From: Symsagittifera roscoffensis
Lineage: Eukaryota > Xenacoelomorpha > Acoela > Convolutidae
Length of the DNA stretch: 64,000 nt
Assembly (NCBI RefSeq): GCF_963678635.1
Contig: NC_087065.1
Coordinates: 10,253,579-10,317,578 of the forward strand
Direction of reading: 5' to 3'
Of this stretch, positions 31,801 to 45,430 are shown in pieces. Position numbers and translations under genes: made by a program. Numbering within the stretch: position 1 is the stretch's first letter; every line of letters begins with the position of its first letter. The notes under the pieces are model-generated. The model ran no database searches. It saw only the letters and a program-made list of their open reading frames with translations, and was not told the DNA's origin.

Positions 31801-34800
31801 GTTTTTGGGCACCTGCTACCCTTCAAAATTAGTATAAATTGGCGCAAAAGGATCTTTAGAAAGTTTTTTTTGGTTTTTAGGCTAAAATGATATCATAAGA
31901 GAAAACCAAAGGGCACACCCTTTAGTTGGTGAGGGGGTCAAATTCCTGAGCCCCCCACCCAGTTTGACGTATAAAGACTCTATTTTGACCAAAAATTTTG
32001 AGCTGGATGCAAATTTTTGAGAAAACAGATCAAAAAAGCCGTTTTTGGGCTCTCTTTGGAAATTTTGACCAGAAAATTGCGTTTTTTGGCACCTGCTACC
32101 TTTGAAAATTAGTATAAATTGGTGCAAAAGGCGCCTTTAGAAAAAATTTTTGGGTTTTTAGGCTAAAATGATATCATAAGAGAATACCAAAGGGCACACC
32201 CTTAAGTTGGTGAGGGGGTCAAATTCCTGAGCCCACCACCCAGATTGACGTATAAAGACTCTATTTTGACCAAAAATTTTGAGCTGGATGCAAATTTTTG
32301 AGAAAACAGATCAAAAAAGCCGTTTTTGGGCTCTGTTTGGAAATTTTGACCAGAAAATTGCGTTTTTTGGCACCTGCTATCCTTCAAAATTAGTATAAAT
32401 TGGCGCAAAAGGCGCCTTTAGAAAGATTTTTGGGTTTTTAGGCTAAAATGATATCATAAGAGAATACCAAAGGGCACACCCTTAAGTTGGTGAGGGGGTC
32501 AAATTCCTGAGCCCACCACCCAGATTGACGTATAAAGACTCTATTTTGACCAACATTTTTGAGCTGGATACAAATTTTGAGAAAACAGATCAAAAAAGCC
32601 GTTTTTGGGCTCTCTTTGGAAATTTTGACCAGAAAATTGCGTTTTTTGGCACCTGCTATCCTTCAAAATTAGTATAAATTTGCGCAAAAGGCGCCTTTAG
32701 AAAAAAATTTTGGGTTTTTAGGCTAAAATGATATCATAAGAGAATACCAAAGGGCACACCCTTTAGTTGGTGAGGGGGTCAAATTCCTGAGCCTCCCACC
32801 AGATTGACGTATAAAGACTCTATTTTGACCAAAAATTTTGAGCTGGATGCAAATTTTTGAGAAAACAGATCAAAAAAGCCGTTTTTGGGCTCTGTTTGGA
32901 AATTTTGACCAGAAAATTGCGTTTTTTGGCACCTGCTATCCTTCAAAATTAGTATAAATTGGCGCAAAAGGCGCCTTTAGAAAGAATTTTGGGTTTTTAG
33001 GCTAAAATGATATCATAAGAGAATACCAAAGGGCACACTTTTGGTTAGTGAGAGGGTGAAATTCCTGAGCCCCCCACCCATATTGACGTATAAAGACTCT
33101 ATTTTGACCAACATTTTTGAGCTGGATGCAAATTTTTGAGAAAACAGATCAAAAAAGCCGTTTTCGGGCTCTCTTTGAAAATTTTGACCAAAAAATTGCG
33201 TTTTTTGGCACCTGATACCTTTGAAAATTAGTATAAATTGGTGCAAAAGGCGCCTTTAGAAAAGAATTTTGGGTTTTTAGTCTGAAATGATATCATAAGA
33301 GAATACCAAAGGACACACTTTTGGTTAGTGAGGGGGTGAAATTCCTGAGCCCCCCACCCCTATTGACGTATAAAGACTCTATTTTGACCAACATTTTTGA
33401 GCTGGATGCAAATTTTTGAGAAAACAGATCAAAAAAGCCGTTTTCGGGCTCTCTTTGAAAATTTTGACCAAAAAATTGCGTTTTTTGGCACCTGATACCT
33501 TTGAAAATTAGTATAAATTGGTGCAAAAGGCGCCTTTAGAAAAGAATTTTGGGTTTTTAGTCTGAAATGATATCATAAGAGAATACCAAAGGGCACACCC
33601 TTTAGTTGGTGAGGGGGTCAAATTCCTGAGCCCCCCACCAGATTGACGTATAAAGACTCTATTTTGACCAAAAATTTTGAGCTGGATGCAAATTTTTGAG
33701 AAAACAGATCAAAAAAGCCGTTTTTGGGCTCTGTTTGGAAATTTTGACCAGAAAATTGCGTTTTTTGGCACCTGCTATCCTTCAAAATTAGTATAAATTG
33801 GCGCAAAAGGCGCCTTTAGAAAGAATTTTGGGTTTTTAGGCTAAAATGATATCATAAGAGAATACCAAAGGGCACACTTTTGGTTAGTGAGGGGGTGAAA
33901 TTCCTGAGCCCCCCACCCATATTGACGTATAAAGACTCTATTTTGACCAACATTTTTGAGCTGGATACAAATTTTGAGAAAACAGATCAAAAAAGCCGTT
34001 TTCGGGCTCTCTTTGAAAATTTTGACCAAAACATTGCGTTTTTTGGCACCTGATACCTTTGAAAATTAGTATAAATTGGTGCAAAAGGCGCCTTTAGAAA
34101 AGAATTTTGGGTTTTTAGTCTGAAATGATATCATAAGAGAATACCAAAGGACACACTTTTGGTTAGTGAGGCGGTGAAATACCTGAGCCCCCCACCCCTA
34201 TTGACGTATAAAGACTCTATTTTGACCAACATTTTTGAGCTGGATGCAAATTTTTGAGAAAACAGATCAAACAAGCCGTTTTCGGGCTCTCTTTGAAAAT
34301 TTTGACCAAAAAATTGCGTTTTTTGGCACCTGATACCTTTGAAAATTAGTATAAATTGGTGCAAAAGGCGCCTTTAGAAAAGAATTTTGGGTTTTTAGTC
34401 TGAAATGATATCATAAGAGAATACCAAAGGACAAACCCTTTAGTTGGTGAGGGGGTCAAATTCCTGAGCCCCCCACCCAGATTGACGTATAAAGACTCTA
34501 TTTTGACCAACAACTTTGAGCTGGATGAAAATTTTTGAGAAAACAGATCAAAAAAGCCGTTTTTGGGCTCTGTTTGGAAATTTTGACCAGAAAATTGCGT
34601 TTTTTGGCACCTGCTATCCTTCAAAATTAGTATAAATTGGCGCAAAAGGCGCCTTTAGAAAGAATTTTGGGTTTTTAGGCTAAAATGATATCATAAGAGA
34701 ATACCAAAGGGCACACGCTTTAGTTGGTGAGGGGGTCAAATTCCTGAGCCCCCCACCCAGATTGACGTATAAAGACTCTATTTTGACCAAAAATTTTGAG

Positions 34801-37800
34801 CTGGATGCAAATTTTTGAGAAAACAGATCAAAAAAGCCGTTTTTGGGCTCTGTTTGGAAATTTTGACCAGAAAATTGCGTTTTTTGGCACCTGCTATCCT
34901 TCAAAATTAGTATAAATTGGCGCAAAAGGCGCCTTTAGAAAGAATTTTGGGTTTTTAGGCTAAAATGATATCATAAGAGAATACCAAAGGGCACACTTTT
35001 GGTTAGTGAGGGGGTGAAATTCCTGAGCCCCCCACCCATATTGACGTATAAAGACTCTATTTTGACCAACATTTTTGAGCTGGATACAAATTTTGAGAAA
35101 ACAGATCAAAAAAGCCGTTTTCGGGCTCTCTTTGAAAATTTTGACCAAAACATTGCGTTTTTTGGCACCTGATACCTTTGAAAATTAGTATAAATTGGTG
35201 CAAAAGGCGCCTTTAGAAAAGAATTTTGGGTTTTTAGTCTGAAATGATATCATAAGAGAATACCAAAGGACACACTTTTGGTTAGTGAGGCGGTGAAATA
35301 CCTGAGCCCCCCACCCCTATTGACGTATAAAGACTCTATTTTGACCAACATTTTTGAGCTGGATGCAAATTTTTGAGAAAACAGATCAAACAAGCCGTTT
35401 TCGGGCTCTCTTTGAAAATTTTGACCAAAAAATTGCGTTTTTTGGCACCTGATACCTTTGAAAATTAGTATAAATTGGTGCAAAAGGCGCCTTTAGAAAA
35501 GAATTTTGGGTTTTTAGTCTGAAATGATATCATAAGAGAATACCAAAGGACAAACCCTTTAGTTGGTGAGGGGGTCAAATTCCTGAGCCCCCCACCCAGA
35601 TTGACGTATGAAGACTCTATTTTGACCAACAACTTTGAGCTGGATGAAAATGTTTGAGAAAACAGATCAAAAAAGCCGTTTTTGGGCACTCTTTGAAAAT
35701 TTTGACCAGAAAATTGCGTTTTTGGGCACCTGCTACCCTTCAAAATTAGTATAAATTGGCGCAAAAGGCGCCTTCAGAAAATTTTTTTTGGTTTTTAGGC
35801 TAAAATGATATCATAAGAGAATACCAAAGGGCACACCCTTTAGTTGGCGAGGGGGTCAAATTCCTGAGCCCCCCCACCCAATTTGACGTATAAAGACTCT
35901 ATTTTCACCAAAAATTTTGAGCTGGATGCAAATTTTTGAGAAAACAGATCAAAAAAGCCGTTTTTGGGCTCTCTTTGGAAATTTTGACCAAAAAATTGCG
36001 TTTTTTGGCACCTGCTTCCTTTGAAAATTAGTATAAATTGGTGCAAAAGGCGCCTTTAGAAAAGAATTTTGGGTTTTTAGTCTGAAATGATATCATAAGA
36101 GAATACCAAAGGGCACACCCTTTAGTTGGTGAGGGGGTCAAATTCCTGAGCCCCCCACCCAGTTTGACGTATAAAGACTCTATTTTGACCAAAAATTTTG
36201 AGCTGGATGCAAATTTTTGAGAAAACAGAACAAAAAAGCCGTTTTTGGGCTCTCTTTGGAAATTTTGACCAGAAAATTGCGTTTTTTGGCACCTGCTACC
36301 TTTGAAAATTAGTATAAATTGGTGCAAAAGGCGCCTTTAGAAAAAATTTTTGGGTTTTTAGGCTAAAATGATATCATAAGAGAATACCAAAGGGCACACG
36401 CTTTAGTTGGTGAGGGGGTCAAATTCCTGAGCCCCCCACCCAGATTGACGTATAAAGACTCTATTTTGACCAAAAATTTTGAGCTGGATGCAAATTTTTG
36501 AGAAAACAGATCAAAAAAGCCGTTTTTGGGCTCTGTTTGGAAATTTTGACCAGAAAATTGCGTTTTTTGGCACCTGCTACCTTTGAAAATTAGTATAAAT
36601 TGGTGCAAAAGGCGCCTTTAGAAAAAATTTTTGGGTTTTTAGGCTAAAATGATATCATAAGAGAATACCAAAGGGCACACCCTTTAGTTGGTGAGGGGGT
36701 CTAATTCCTGAGCCCCCCACCCAGATTGACGTATAAAGACTCTATTTTGACCAAAAATTTTGAGCTGGATGCAAATTTTTGAGAAAACAGATCAAAAAAG
36801 CCGTTTTTGGGCTCTCTTTGGAAATTTTGACCAGAAAATTGCGTTTTTTGGCACCTGCTATCCTTCAAAATTAGTATAAATTGGCGCAAAAGGCGCCTTT
36901 AGAAAAAAAATTTGGGTTTTTAGGCTAAAATGATATCATAAGAGAATACCAAAGGGCACACGCTTTAGTTGGTGAGGGGGTCAAATTCCTGAGCCCCCCA
37001 CCCAGATTGACGTATAAAGACTCTATTTTGACCAAAAATTTTGAGCTGGATGCAAATTTTTGAGAAAACAGATCAAAAAAGCCGTTTTTGGGCTCTCTTT
37101 GGAAATTTTGACCAGAAAATTGCGTTTTTTGGCACCTGCTATCCTTCAAAATTAGTATAAATTGGCGCAAAAGGCGCCTTTAGAAAAAAAATTTGGGTTT
37201 TTAGGCTAAAATGATATCATAAGAGAATACCAAAGGGCACACCCTTTAGTTGGTGAGGGGGTCAAATTCCTGAGCCCCCCACCAGATTGACGTATAAAGA
37301 CTCTATTTTGACCAAAAATTTTGAGCTGGATGCAAATTTTTGAGAAAACAGATCAAAAAAGCCGTTTTTGGGCTCTGTTTGGAAATTTTGACCAGAAAAT
37401 TGCGTTTTTTGGCACCTGCTATCCTTCAAAATTAGTATAAATTGGCGCAAAAGGCGCCTTTAGAAAGAATTTTGGATTTTTAGGCTAAAATGATATCATA
37501 AGAGAATACCAAATGGCACACCCTTAAGTTGGTGAGGGGGTCAAATTCCTGAGCCCACCACCCAGATTGACGTATAAAGACTCTATTTTGACCAAAATTT
37601 TTGAGCTGGATGCAAATTTTTGAGAAAACAGATCAAAAAAGCCGTTTTTGGGCACTCTTTGAAAATTTTGACCAGAAAATTGCGTTTTTTGGCACCTGCT
37701 ACCCTTCAAAATTAGTATAAATTGGCGCAAAAGGCGCCTTTAGAAAAGAATTTTGGGTTTTTAGGCTAAAATGATATCATAAGAGAATATCAAAGGGCAC

Positions 37801-38135
37801 ACCCTTTAGTTGGTGAGGGGGTCTAATTCCTGAGCCCCCCACCCAGATTGACGTATAAAGACTCTATTTTGACCAACATTTTTGAGCTGGATGCAAATTT
37901 TTGAGAAAACAGATCAAAAAAGCCGTTTTTGGGCACTCTTTGAAAATTTTGACCAGAAAATTGCGTTTTTTGGCACCTGCTACCCTTCAAAATTAGTATA
38001 AATTGGCGCAAAAGGCGCCTTTAGAAAAGAATTTTGGGTTTTTAGGCTAAAATGATATCATAAGAGAATACCAAAGGGCACACCCTTTAGTTGGTGAGGA
38101 GGTCAAATTCCTGAGCCCCCCACCCAGATTGACGT
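28900..38135. repeat. Satellite array: ~33 monomers of ~280 bp
   Basis: Monomers of 279-282 bp run head to tail and each carries GGCGCCTTTAGAAA, ATGATATCATAAGAGAATAC, GAGGGGGTCAAATTCCTGAG, TTGACGTATAAAGACTC and GAGAAAACAGATCAAAAAAG. The array starts at TATAAAGACT and stops at ATTGACGT, which are adjacent words inside a monomer, so it holds a whole number of units. Variants recur at long intervals: eight-monomer blocks 2241 bp apart (30538 against 32779, 31052 against 33293) and four-monomer blocks 1119 bp apart (33841 against 34960). Minus-strand ORFs of 62-99 codons recur because the sequence recurs; the unit length is not kept to a multiple of three, so I do not call them genes. Confidence 0.95.
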
Positions 38136-39108
38136 TTCGATAATTAAGTTGATATATTTATGTAGGTGATATACCACGTGATGATATATTTATTCTAAGC
38201 AAATTTTATTTTATGAGAAATTCGCATTTTCTCCCCCCTAAATCAATTAGGGGAGGAAATTGTACGGTTTATCCATATTTTTCAATCCTTGTTTTCGACT
38301 AGATGCAGCTTTTATGTAAAAATCAGCAACTTTTGTAACATCAAAAAAAAAATTCAACGCCTTCACCCAATTTAGTGCTGTATAAACTGAAAGGGGTTTA
38401 ATTTCATAAAGCCTTCTTTCCAATTCGCTTTTTATTGCTAGACTTGATTTGGCATTGAAGATAACTCTGTGGGGTGTAGGGAAGAAAAGAGAAAAATTTA
38501 GTGAGATCGATTTTTCATTATAATAATTAAATTGAGCTTTGATGTTTGATTCAATCTAGGCGAATCTTTGATGCCTGATAGTCATAGCGCATCTAGAGCA
38601 GTTTCCAAATTTTAGTGCATTTGGCGGAGCAATCAATAAAAATTGATTCTTCAATCGACCGAGACTCATCTTAAGATTCCCCATTTAAAGTAATGCAGAC
38701 ACATTTATTTTGGTTGCGGTGGTTGCGCTTTTGGCACCAACCTGACTGGATCAATCTCCATCTCCTCAAAAAATAGGCGGAGTCAAAATTCCCTATTTAG
38801 ACCGCGAAAGAACATCTGATGCTAGATTATTTTCGTTTTTACCTGAAAAAGCTGAAAATAGATTTACCTGATTTATCAGAAAGCCAACAAAATTTCTATT
38901 GAATCCTATTAAAACCAAACAACTTTTCTCCGAAGCCAAACCAAAAAAATTTTCCTCAAAATTTCTGCAATTACTAATACGGTTACAGCTTTCAAAAAAC
39001 CTTTGTTTTGATCTCAATTAGCCGTCGGTTCAAGCGGTCAAAGAAGGTTCGACTTGCGCAAAAGAGTAAATTTTTCGAAAACGTTTCAACTTCGGCTAAA
39101 CTGCGGAC
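38136..39108. other. AT-rich region after the satellite
   Basis: There is no gene. A small hairpin, CTCCCCCCTAA against TTAGGGGAG, lies near 38230-38257. Confidence 0.45.
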
Positions 39109-40366
39109 CTCTTCCAACCAACCGAAAGGTCGGACGCTAGTCCTTTCTGTTTAATGAAAAAGGTCAACATTTTACCCCGACACAAATGAACGGATAAAAT
39201 GACCTCTGGCAGCGTTCGATGCTGCAGACATTTATCTTGATCAGTATATTTTCACATCAATTTTGGATTTTTAAATTAATAGTTCTTCATAAAGTTCCTC
39301 TAACGAGACAAAGTGTAATTGATTCTGTGATTTGATAAGTGTCCTGGGGATAAGATGATGAATTGATTACATTTATTCCGCGTGATATTTATTTTTGGCA
39401 ACGAAATCTAGGATTTTTGGTAGACACAAGAAGAATTGCTTTATAGACACAAACTGATCCCCATTGAACTAATCGTCTACTATAAATACCCCTGTTAAAT
39501 TCTAACTTCGTAAAAATATCGTTTTTATTTCTGTTGAGGCAGCAAAACCCGTACCGAAGTTCCAGGCATATTCAGCTATTACATTTTCAATTTATAATCT
39601 GTTTCTCAAAAAAATGTTATTTAATATATTACTTATGGATCATAATGTTAAGTTTTTGGCGAAATTGTTTTCATCTCATAATCCTTATATCAATTTTGTT
39701 TCATTTTGAGTGCCAGTTTCATTTTCAAAATTTTTTGCAAATTTACAGGGTGTTTCATAACCAATAAGACTGTTAAAATACTGCTTTTGTTCCGCCCATT
39801 TGAAAAACGGGGAGGAATTGTGTATTCGGGTTTTTTTTTCTTTTTTCCTTTCTTCTTTTGTTTTCCACAAAAAATCAGCTTCCACAAACAATCATCGGAG
39901 AGAGTTGAGTAATAAATCATATTAAAGCCCTTACAGTAGTGACCCGAACGACATTTAAAAATTTTAAAACACATTTCCCAGTGCCAAGAAGAACTGGTGT
40001 GAACATTTTGGTTTCTCAGTCTTATTTTAACTGCTTAAAAGATTACAATAGCTTAATTTAAAAGTAAAAACTTGGTTTTACCTGAGTAAATAGTTTTTGT
40101 TGTAAAGTTGTGAGTATTTTAGCGCTTTTTTGTAATCAAAAACTTCAAAAAATCCAAAAATGCAAAAAAAAAATTGTATCTTAAATTTTTTTCTTATCTT
40201 TCCGTTTTTCTAAGCGCTTTTCTAAAGATGTTATTTTTCAATAGGTTTAATTTACTATGACTGCCGAATATTCGAAATCTCTATTTTTTGTTCAGCTCCC
40301 TTTATCACAACACGCCGAACATAACGACACTAATTTGAAAAAAAGTTTTTGGTGTATTTTTTAAGA
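39109..40366. repeat. 1.26-kb direct tandem duplication, copy 1
   Basis: This unit is repeated at 40367-41617 at an exact offset of 1258 bp with only scattered changes and small indels. Inside are a TATA box (TATAAATACCCC, 39481), an AATAAA (39911) and, just after it, TTACAGTAGTGACCCGAACG. This order recalls a retroelement LTR followed by a primer-binding site, but no coding domain supports that. Confidence 0.9.
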
Positions 40367-41617
40367 CTCTTCCAACCAACCGAAAGGTTGGACGCTTGTC
40401 CTTTCTGTTTAATGAAAAAGGTCAACATTTTACCCCGACACGAATGAACGGATAAAATGACCTCTGGCAGCGTTCGATGCTGCCGCAATTTATCTTCATC
40501 AGTATATTTTCACATCAATTTTGGATTTTTAAATTAATAGTTCTTCATAAAGTTCCTCTAACGAGACAAAGTGTAATTGATTCTGTGATTTGATAAGTGT
40601 CCTGGGGATAAGATGATGAATTGATTACAATTATTCCGCGTGATACTTATTTTTGGAAACAAAATCTAGGATTTTTGGTAGACACAAGAAGAATTGCTTT
40701 ATAGACACAAACTGATCCCCATTGAACTAATCGTCTACTATAAATACCCCTGTTAAATTCTAACATCGTAAAAATATCGTTTTTATTTCTGTTGAGGCAG
40801 CAAAACCCGTACCGAAGTTCCAGGCATATTCAGCGATTACATTTTCAATTTATAGTCTGTTTCGCAAAAAAATGTTATTTAATATATTACTTATGGATCA
40901 TAATGTTAAGATTTTGGCGAAATTATTTTCATCTCATAACCCTTATATCAATTTTGTTTCATTTTGAGTGCCAGTTTCCTTTTCAAAATTTTTTGCAAAT
41001 TTACAGGTTGTTTCATAACCAATAAGACTGTTAAAATACTGCTTTTGTTCCGCCCATTTGAAAAACGGGGAGGACTTTTGTATTCGGGTTTTTTTTTCCT
41101 TTCTTCTTTTGTTTTCCACAAAAAATCAGCTTCCACAAATAATCATCGGAGAGAGTTGAGTATTAAATCATATTAAAGCCCTTACAGTAGTGACCCGAAC
41201 GACATTTAAAAATTTTAAAAACATTTCCCAGTGCCAAGAAAAACTGGTGTGAACATTTTGGTTTTTCAGTCTTATTTTAAATGCTTAAAAGATTACAATA
41301 GCTTAATTTAAAAGTAAAAACTTGGTTTTACCTGTGTAATTAGTTTTTGTTGTAAAGTTGTGAGTATTTTAGCGCTTTTTTGTAATAAAAACTTTCAAAA
41401 AATCCAAAACTGCCAAAAAAAAATAGTATCTTAAATTTTTTTCTTATCTTTCCGTTTTTCTAAGCGCTTTTCTAAAGATGTTGTTTTTCAATAGTTTTAA
41501 TTTACTATGACTGCCGAATATGCGAAATCTCTATTTTTCGTTCAGCTCTCTTTATCACAACACGCCGAACATAACGACACTAATTTGAAAAAAAGTTTTT
41601 GGTGTATTTTTTAAGAC
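40367..41617. repeat. 1.26-kb direct tandem duplication, copy 2
   Basis: Second copy, 1251 bp. The TATA box is kept (40739). The AATAAA of copy 1 is ATTAAA here, and the GTGACCCGAACGACATTT stretch is kept. Copy 2 adjoins copy 1 without a spacer. Confidence 0.9.
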
Positions 41618-41764
41618 CATTGTCGAAATATTCTGTGCTATTTGCACACTAAGTGGCTACCCTTGTTGTGGTTTTTTCTGACTCATCTGAATAAGCTTTA
41701 AGAGTACAAAAAAACTGAGCATTTATACTGAGCTGTTTTTGGTTCCTGTGGGTATAGAGGTTTT

Positions 41765-42085
41765 AACAAGACTGCTCGTATATCAGGGCACAGCCCTGAA
41801 TGTTTCGACTGTTCCTTAACTTATATCGAATACTTTTTGGGAAAATAAGAAACTGAAAACCTATACATTTTTGACGATATCGAAGTGTAAAATTTTGAGG
41901 CGTACGAAAATAAAACGACCAATTAGCTAGCCTCGTTTCAATTTGGAACGATTTTGTTGTGCGGGATAATTCGCCGCGCATAAATAATTCGGGGTACGCT
42001 CTCAGCATTATAAACAACTTCTTCAAAGCGCGCAGAGTATTGCCAAATTGGCAATTTTCAAACCCCCAGAACTTTACAAAAAATG
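41765..42085. mobile_element. Foldback element family, left arm
   Basis: It begins AACAAGACTGCTCGTAT, then CCCTGAATGTTTCGACTG, and later a degenerate GCCGCGCATAAATAATTC and TTGCCAAATTGGCAA. This is the reverse complement of the right arm at 28255-28754 and matches the left arm of 50500-51409. A right arm nearby was not found. Confidence 0.6.
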
Positions 42086-44595
42086 ATTGGAGGTAAAATA
42101 TCTTTTTACATTTGAACTCAAGAAGTTGATATCTTCAATGGGGTTTAAAAATTGTTTGTCAAAAACTATTATTTCGCTCGGCGAAAATCGACCGAACAAA
42201 AAAAAACCACACCGAGCATAAATATTGCGTTTTTTTATTCAAATGTCGGAAAAAAAACACAAAGTTTTTTCTCAATTGCAATTAAAATTTTGAAATCATT
42301 TTGCAGTCATTTTGAATTTGTAAAATCAGTTTGAATTTTGAAGTGATTATAATTTTTGAACTCATTCTGACTTTGAAGTCATTCATTGCCGCGATTGTGA
42401 TGAAAAAAGAAAACTGTTCTACAAAAGCTTTGTTTTCCCTGAAATATATGCAATCACAACATTTGCAGGAAACAATCACAACGTTTTTTTACTGGAAACA
42501 ATGAAAAGCAATTGCTAGAAGAATGATTCTTTTTTCAGAAATCAATAAACCTCCTTATTTAATTCTCACGCTGTGAAAAATTGAGCTCATATATTAACTC
42601 GGTTAGAACGCGGAGAGCTGTTTTAAGAGGCTTATAGACTATGAAACAACCTGCCTAAACGTAACTTGCTGTGTCATCCAATTTCATTCTTCAACCTGAA
42701 CTATGTTTTATAACTCAAACTCATCAGCTCATTTTATATAAAAAATTTTTTTGCTGTTTTGAAGGGGGGCATTGATTGAACTTCGTAGAGAAGGGATGCG
42801 CTGTGTGGTTTGTAATAGAAAGAAGGTAAATGCTCATTCTTATAAAAAGCCTCAAAATTTTCAGCTGTCGACGAAATATCAAATATCAATGAACGCAAAT
42901 CAATTTGCTGTAATACTGCAATTTTTACAGGTTTTTTAAATCAATTTTATAATTTTTATCAATTTAAGATATCTGAAAAAAGTTTTTCATCAAAGTAAAG
43001 TGTCTGAAAAACAGGTTTTAATAACTCACAGCCTCCCGATAGTTGCTTTTTACACTTAGAAAGATTCGAATTGGGTTGTATAAATAGACCAGAATTGAAA
43101 TTCTCAATGTTTGCTTCATTATGGTGTAGTTGTTAAAAAGTCGTCTTTCTACTGTTTCATTTTTCTAATCTAACAATTATGCAAAATGTTGAAAAGCGTT
43201 AGCTTCTGAACAAACAACATATATAAATCTCAAACCATATCTGAACTTAGTGTTATTTTTGTCACGTATAATGAGCTTTTTTTGCGTTATTTTTAGCAAA
43301 TGCTGGTTCGAGAGCAGTTTTAGCCCCTATACTTTTTTTGGTCAAAATTAAATTTGTTTTCAAAAAATGCAGAAAGTTGTTTGATGGTTTTTGCACGAAA
43401 ACACAATATCAGAAAAGTTTTACTTACTTTGAGGTTTTTGGATCACATTTCAGTAGCGCAGTCTAAAAATTGTTAAGGTTAGCGATATAAGCGTTATGAG
43501 GGTAAGCTGTAATTTGTCAATTGTGAGCGGATTCCGCGAGAAGGACGCTCTTTGATTTTCCTTTGATCTTTCGTTTTCTTTGATCGTTCTGACAAAAATT
43601 CAAATTGCTTAAAACTTGCGTCAGGGTTCCAGAGAAGTACACACACTATATTATGCGTCTTTTTAGTGCTCAGTTTGACTTCGTACTCGTTATTTGTTGC
43701 AAAAGTATTTGAATATGCTGCGTTCATTTGTTTTTTTTTCTAAATTAAAACAATTTTAATGAAAACGCTTATAAAGTTTAAAATGTCTTGTTTAGTCATT
43801 TAAAACATCATGTGAAATTAAACTTGCCAAATAGCTTGCAATTTGTGGAGCAAAAAATTCGGAGAAACACTGTGACGCATGAAGGTTTTTCTGTACTTTA
43901 TTCAAGCAACTAAACAGAAAACGAAACTCCAGGAAAGTGGAAAACAAGTCCAACTAATGATTTTTCAGGGCAACACCAAAAATCTCATGAAAATGGACAC
44001 TGCCCCAGAAAATTTTTGGATAACTTTTAAGTGCAAATTGTATTCAATTGGAATTTTTCCATTTTTTGTGTACAAAAATTGTTTTATTTTGTCTGCATAA
44101 CTTAGTCCTTAATACACAAAAATTGCTTTGATTTTCCGTTTTCCGAACAACTGTTTATTGCCGACACAAAAAACTTTGAGAAAAAATCTAAAAACAAACA
44201 CACATTTCTGTTTTATAGAAAAGGCTACTCATAAACTTTTCATATAGAAATTACTTCTAATCATAGACTTGTCATGTATACTTCTTCACTTACGAAATTG
44301 CATGAGTTTAGCATTTTTGCATTTTTTTGTGCATTGTTTTCTTCAAGCCTTTTTTTTATTTGTCTCCTTAGCTACTGCTGCTCGTTTTTATTATCCTTGA
44401 TTTTGCGGTCGTCAGTTTTGCATTATGCAAGATGTAAAAATGAAAGATAAGTTTCAATTTTGTTTTCAAAAATGTGAAAGCGACCTTGGCAGTGCATTAT
44501 ACCTTACCGCAACAAGAATTCAAATAGTTTTCTATGTGCAATTTTTTTATGTGAATTTAGCATTCAAAAACACATTTGATTAAAGTGAAGGAATA
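42086..44595. other. AT-rich region without recognisable genes
   Basis: Short open stretches have no motif or splice support. I see no RNA gene. Confidence 0.45.
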
Positions 44596-44880
44596 TCTGG
44601 GCTCAGGCGCTTTAATGTTCTCCAGACTAATTTTGACTTTTCAACTAGCTGTTTTGACGTAGTTGTTTTAATCAGCAGGAAAGTATTGTTGTCTCGAGCT
44701 CAAATTTGAATAGGTATTCTGTCTTTGATCGTTTTTTGTAAAGCTATGGGAGTTCAATGATTGCCTACTTGACCAATTTGGCATAATTAGTTCGCGATAG
44801 ATTTTGTGCTATAAACGCGTAGGCGGAGATTTAAGCTATCCTTCTATGAAACGCTCCGAATTGAACTGCGGCATACTAGT
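44596..44880. mobile_element. Foldback element family, degenerate right-arm fragment
   Basis: CTCCAGACTAATTTTGACTT, then TTTGGCATAATTAGTTCGCG and ACGCGTAGGCGGAGATTTAA, follow the same order as in the other right arms. The terminal part with CAGTCTTGTT is missing. Confidence 0.5.
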
Positions 44881-45199
44881 TGATCTAAATATTTCTTTGC
44901 TATATGCTAAAAATTTCACTCTGTTCTTTACACTGCATGTAGGCAATGGTTTTGAAAAATTAAAAAAAAAACACTTTTTCAAAAGTCTTGAGGTTTTGTT
45001 TGTTTTTGTTTCAATAACAACAAAGTAAGTGAGGATATAATTAACCCTCGAGGAGTTCAGATAGCGTTCATAAAGGAAAATTATCATTTTTTTATTTTAC
45101 CGGCTTTTTGTTTTTGGCTCGATTTGGTTTGAAACATTTTAGTTGCCCTTAAGTTTTTGAATTAAGGGTGCGCATTTTCTGATTGCCAAATTATGAACG

Positions 45200-45430
45200 G
45201 AAAAAACTACTCCCGTCATGGCAAAACTCTTGAATGTTTCGACTGCTCATTAACTATGCTTGCATTTTTTTTTGATAAAAGCATTTGGACAAAACTATAG
45301 ATTTTGGGCTGATAATATCAAACTTTAAGTGTCACAATCTGAGTCGGGCGTGGAAGTTGCAATTAAATTGGTAACATTTTGTAGTGCTGGATATTTTGCC
45401 ACGCTTTAAAAAATGCTTGTAACAGTTTCA
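45200..45430. mobile_element. Foldback element family, degenerate left-arm fragment
   Basis: ACTCTTGAATGTTTCGACTG and the stretch after it match the left arm at 41765-42085. Confidence 0.5.

Noticed and set aside
29091-38011. Recurring minus-strand ORFs of 62-99 codons starting MRQFIL or MHQFIL
   Set aside because: They repeat because the satellite repeats. Monomer length varies between 279 and 282 bp without keeping frame, and the ORFs overlap unit boundaries irregularly.
28900-38135. CRISPR array
   Set aside because: The units are ~280 bp, contiguous and without unique spacers, in an intron-bearing animal-type genome.
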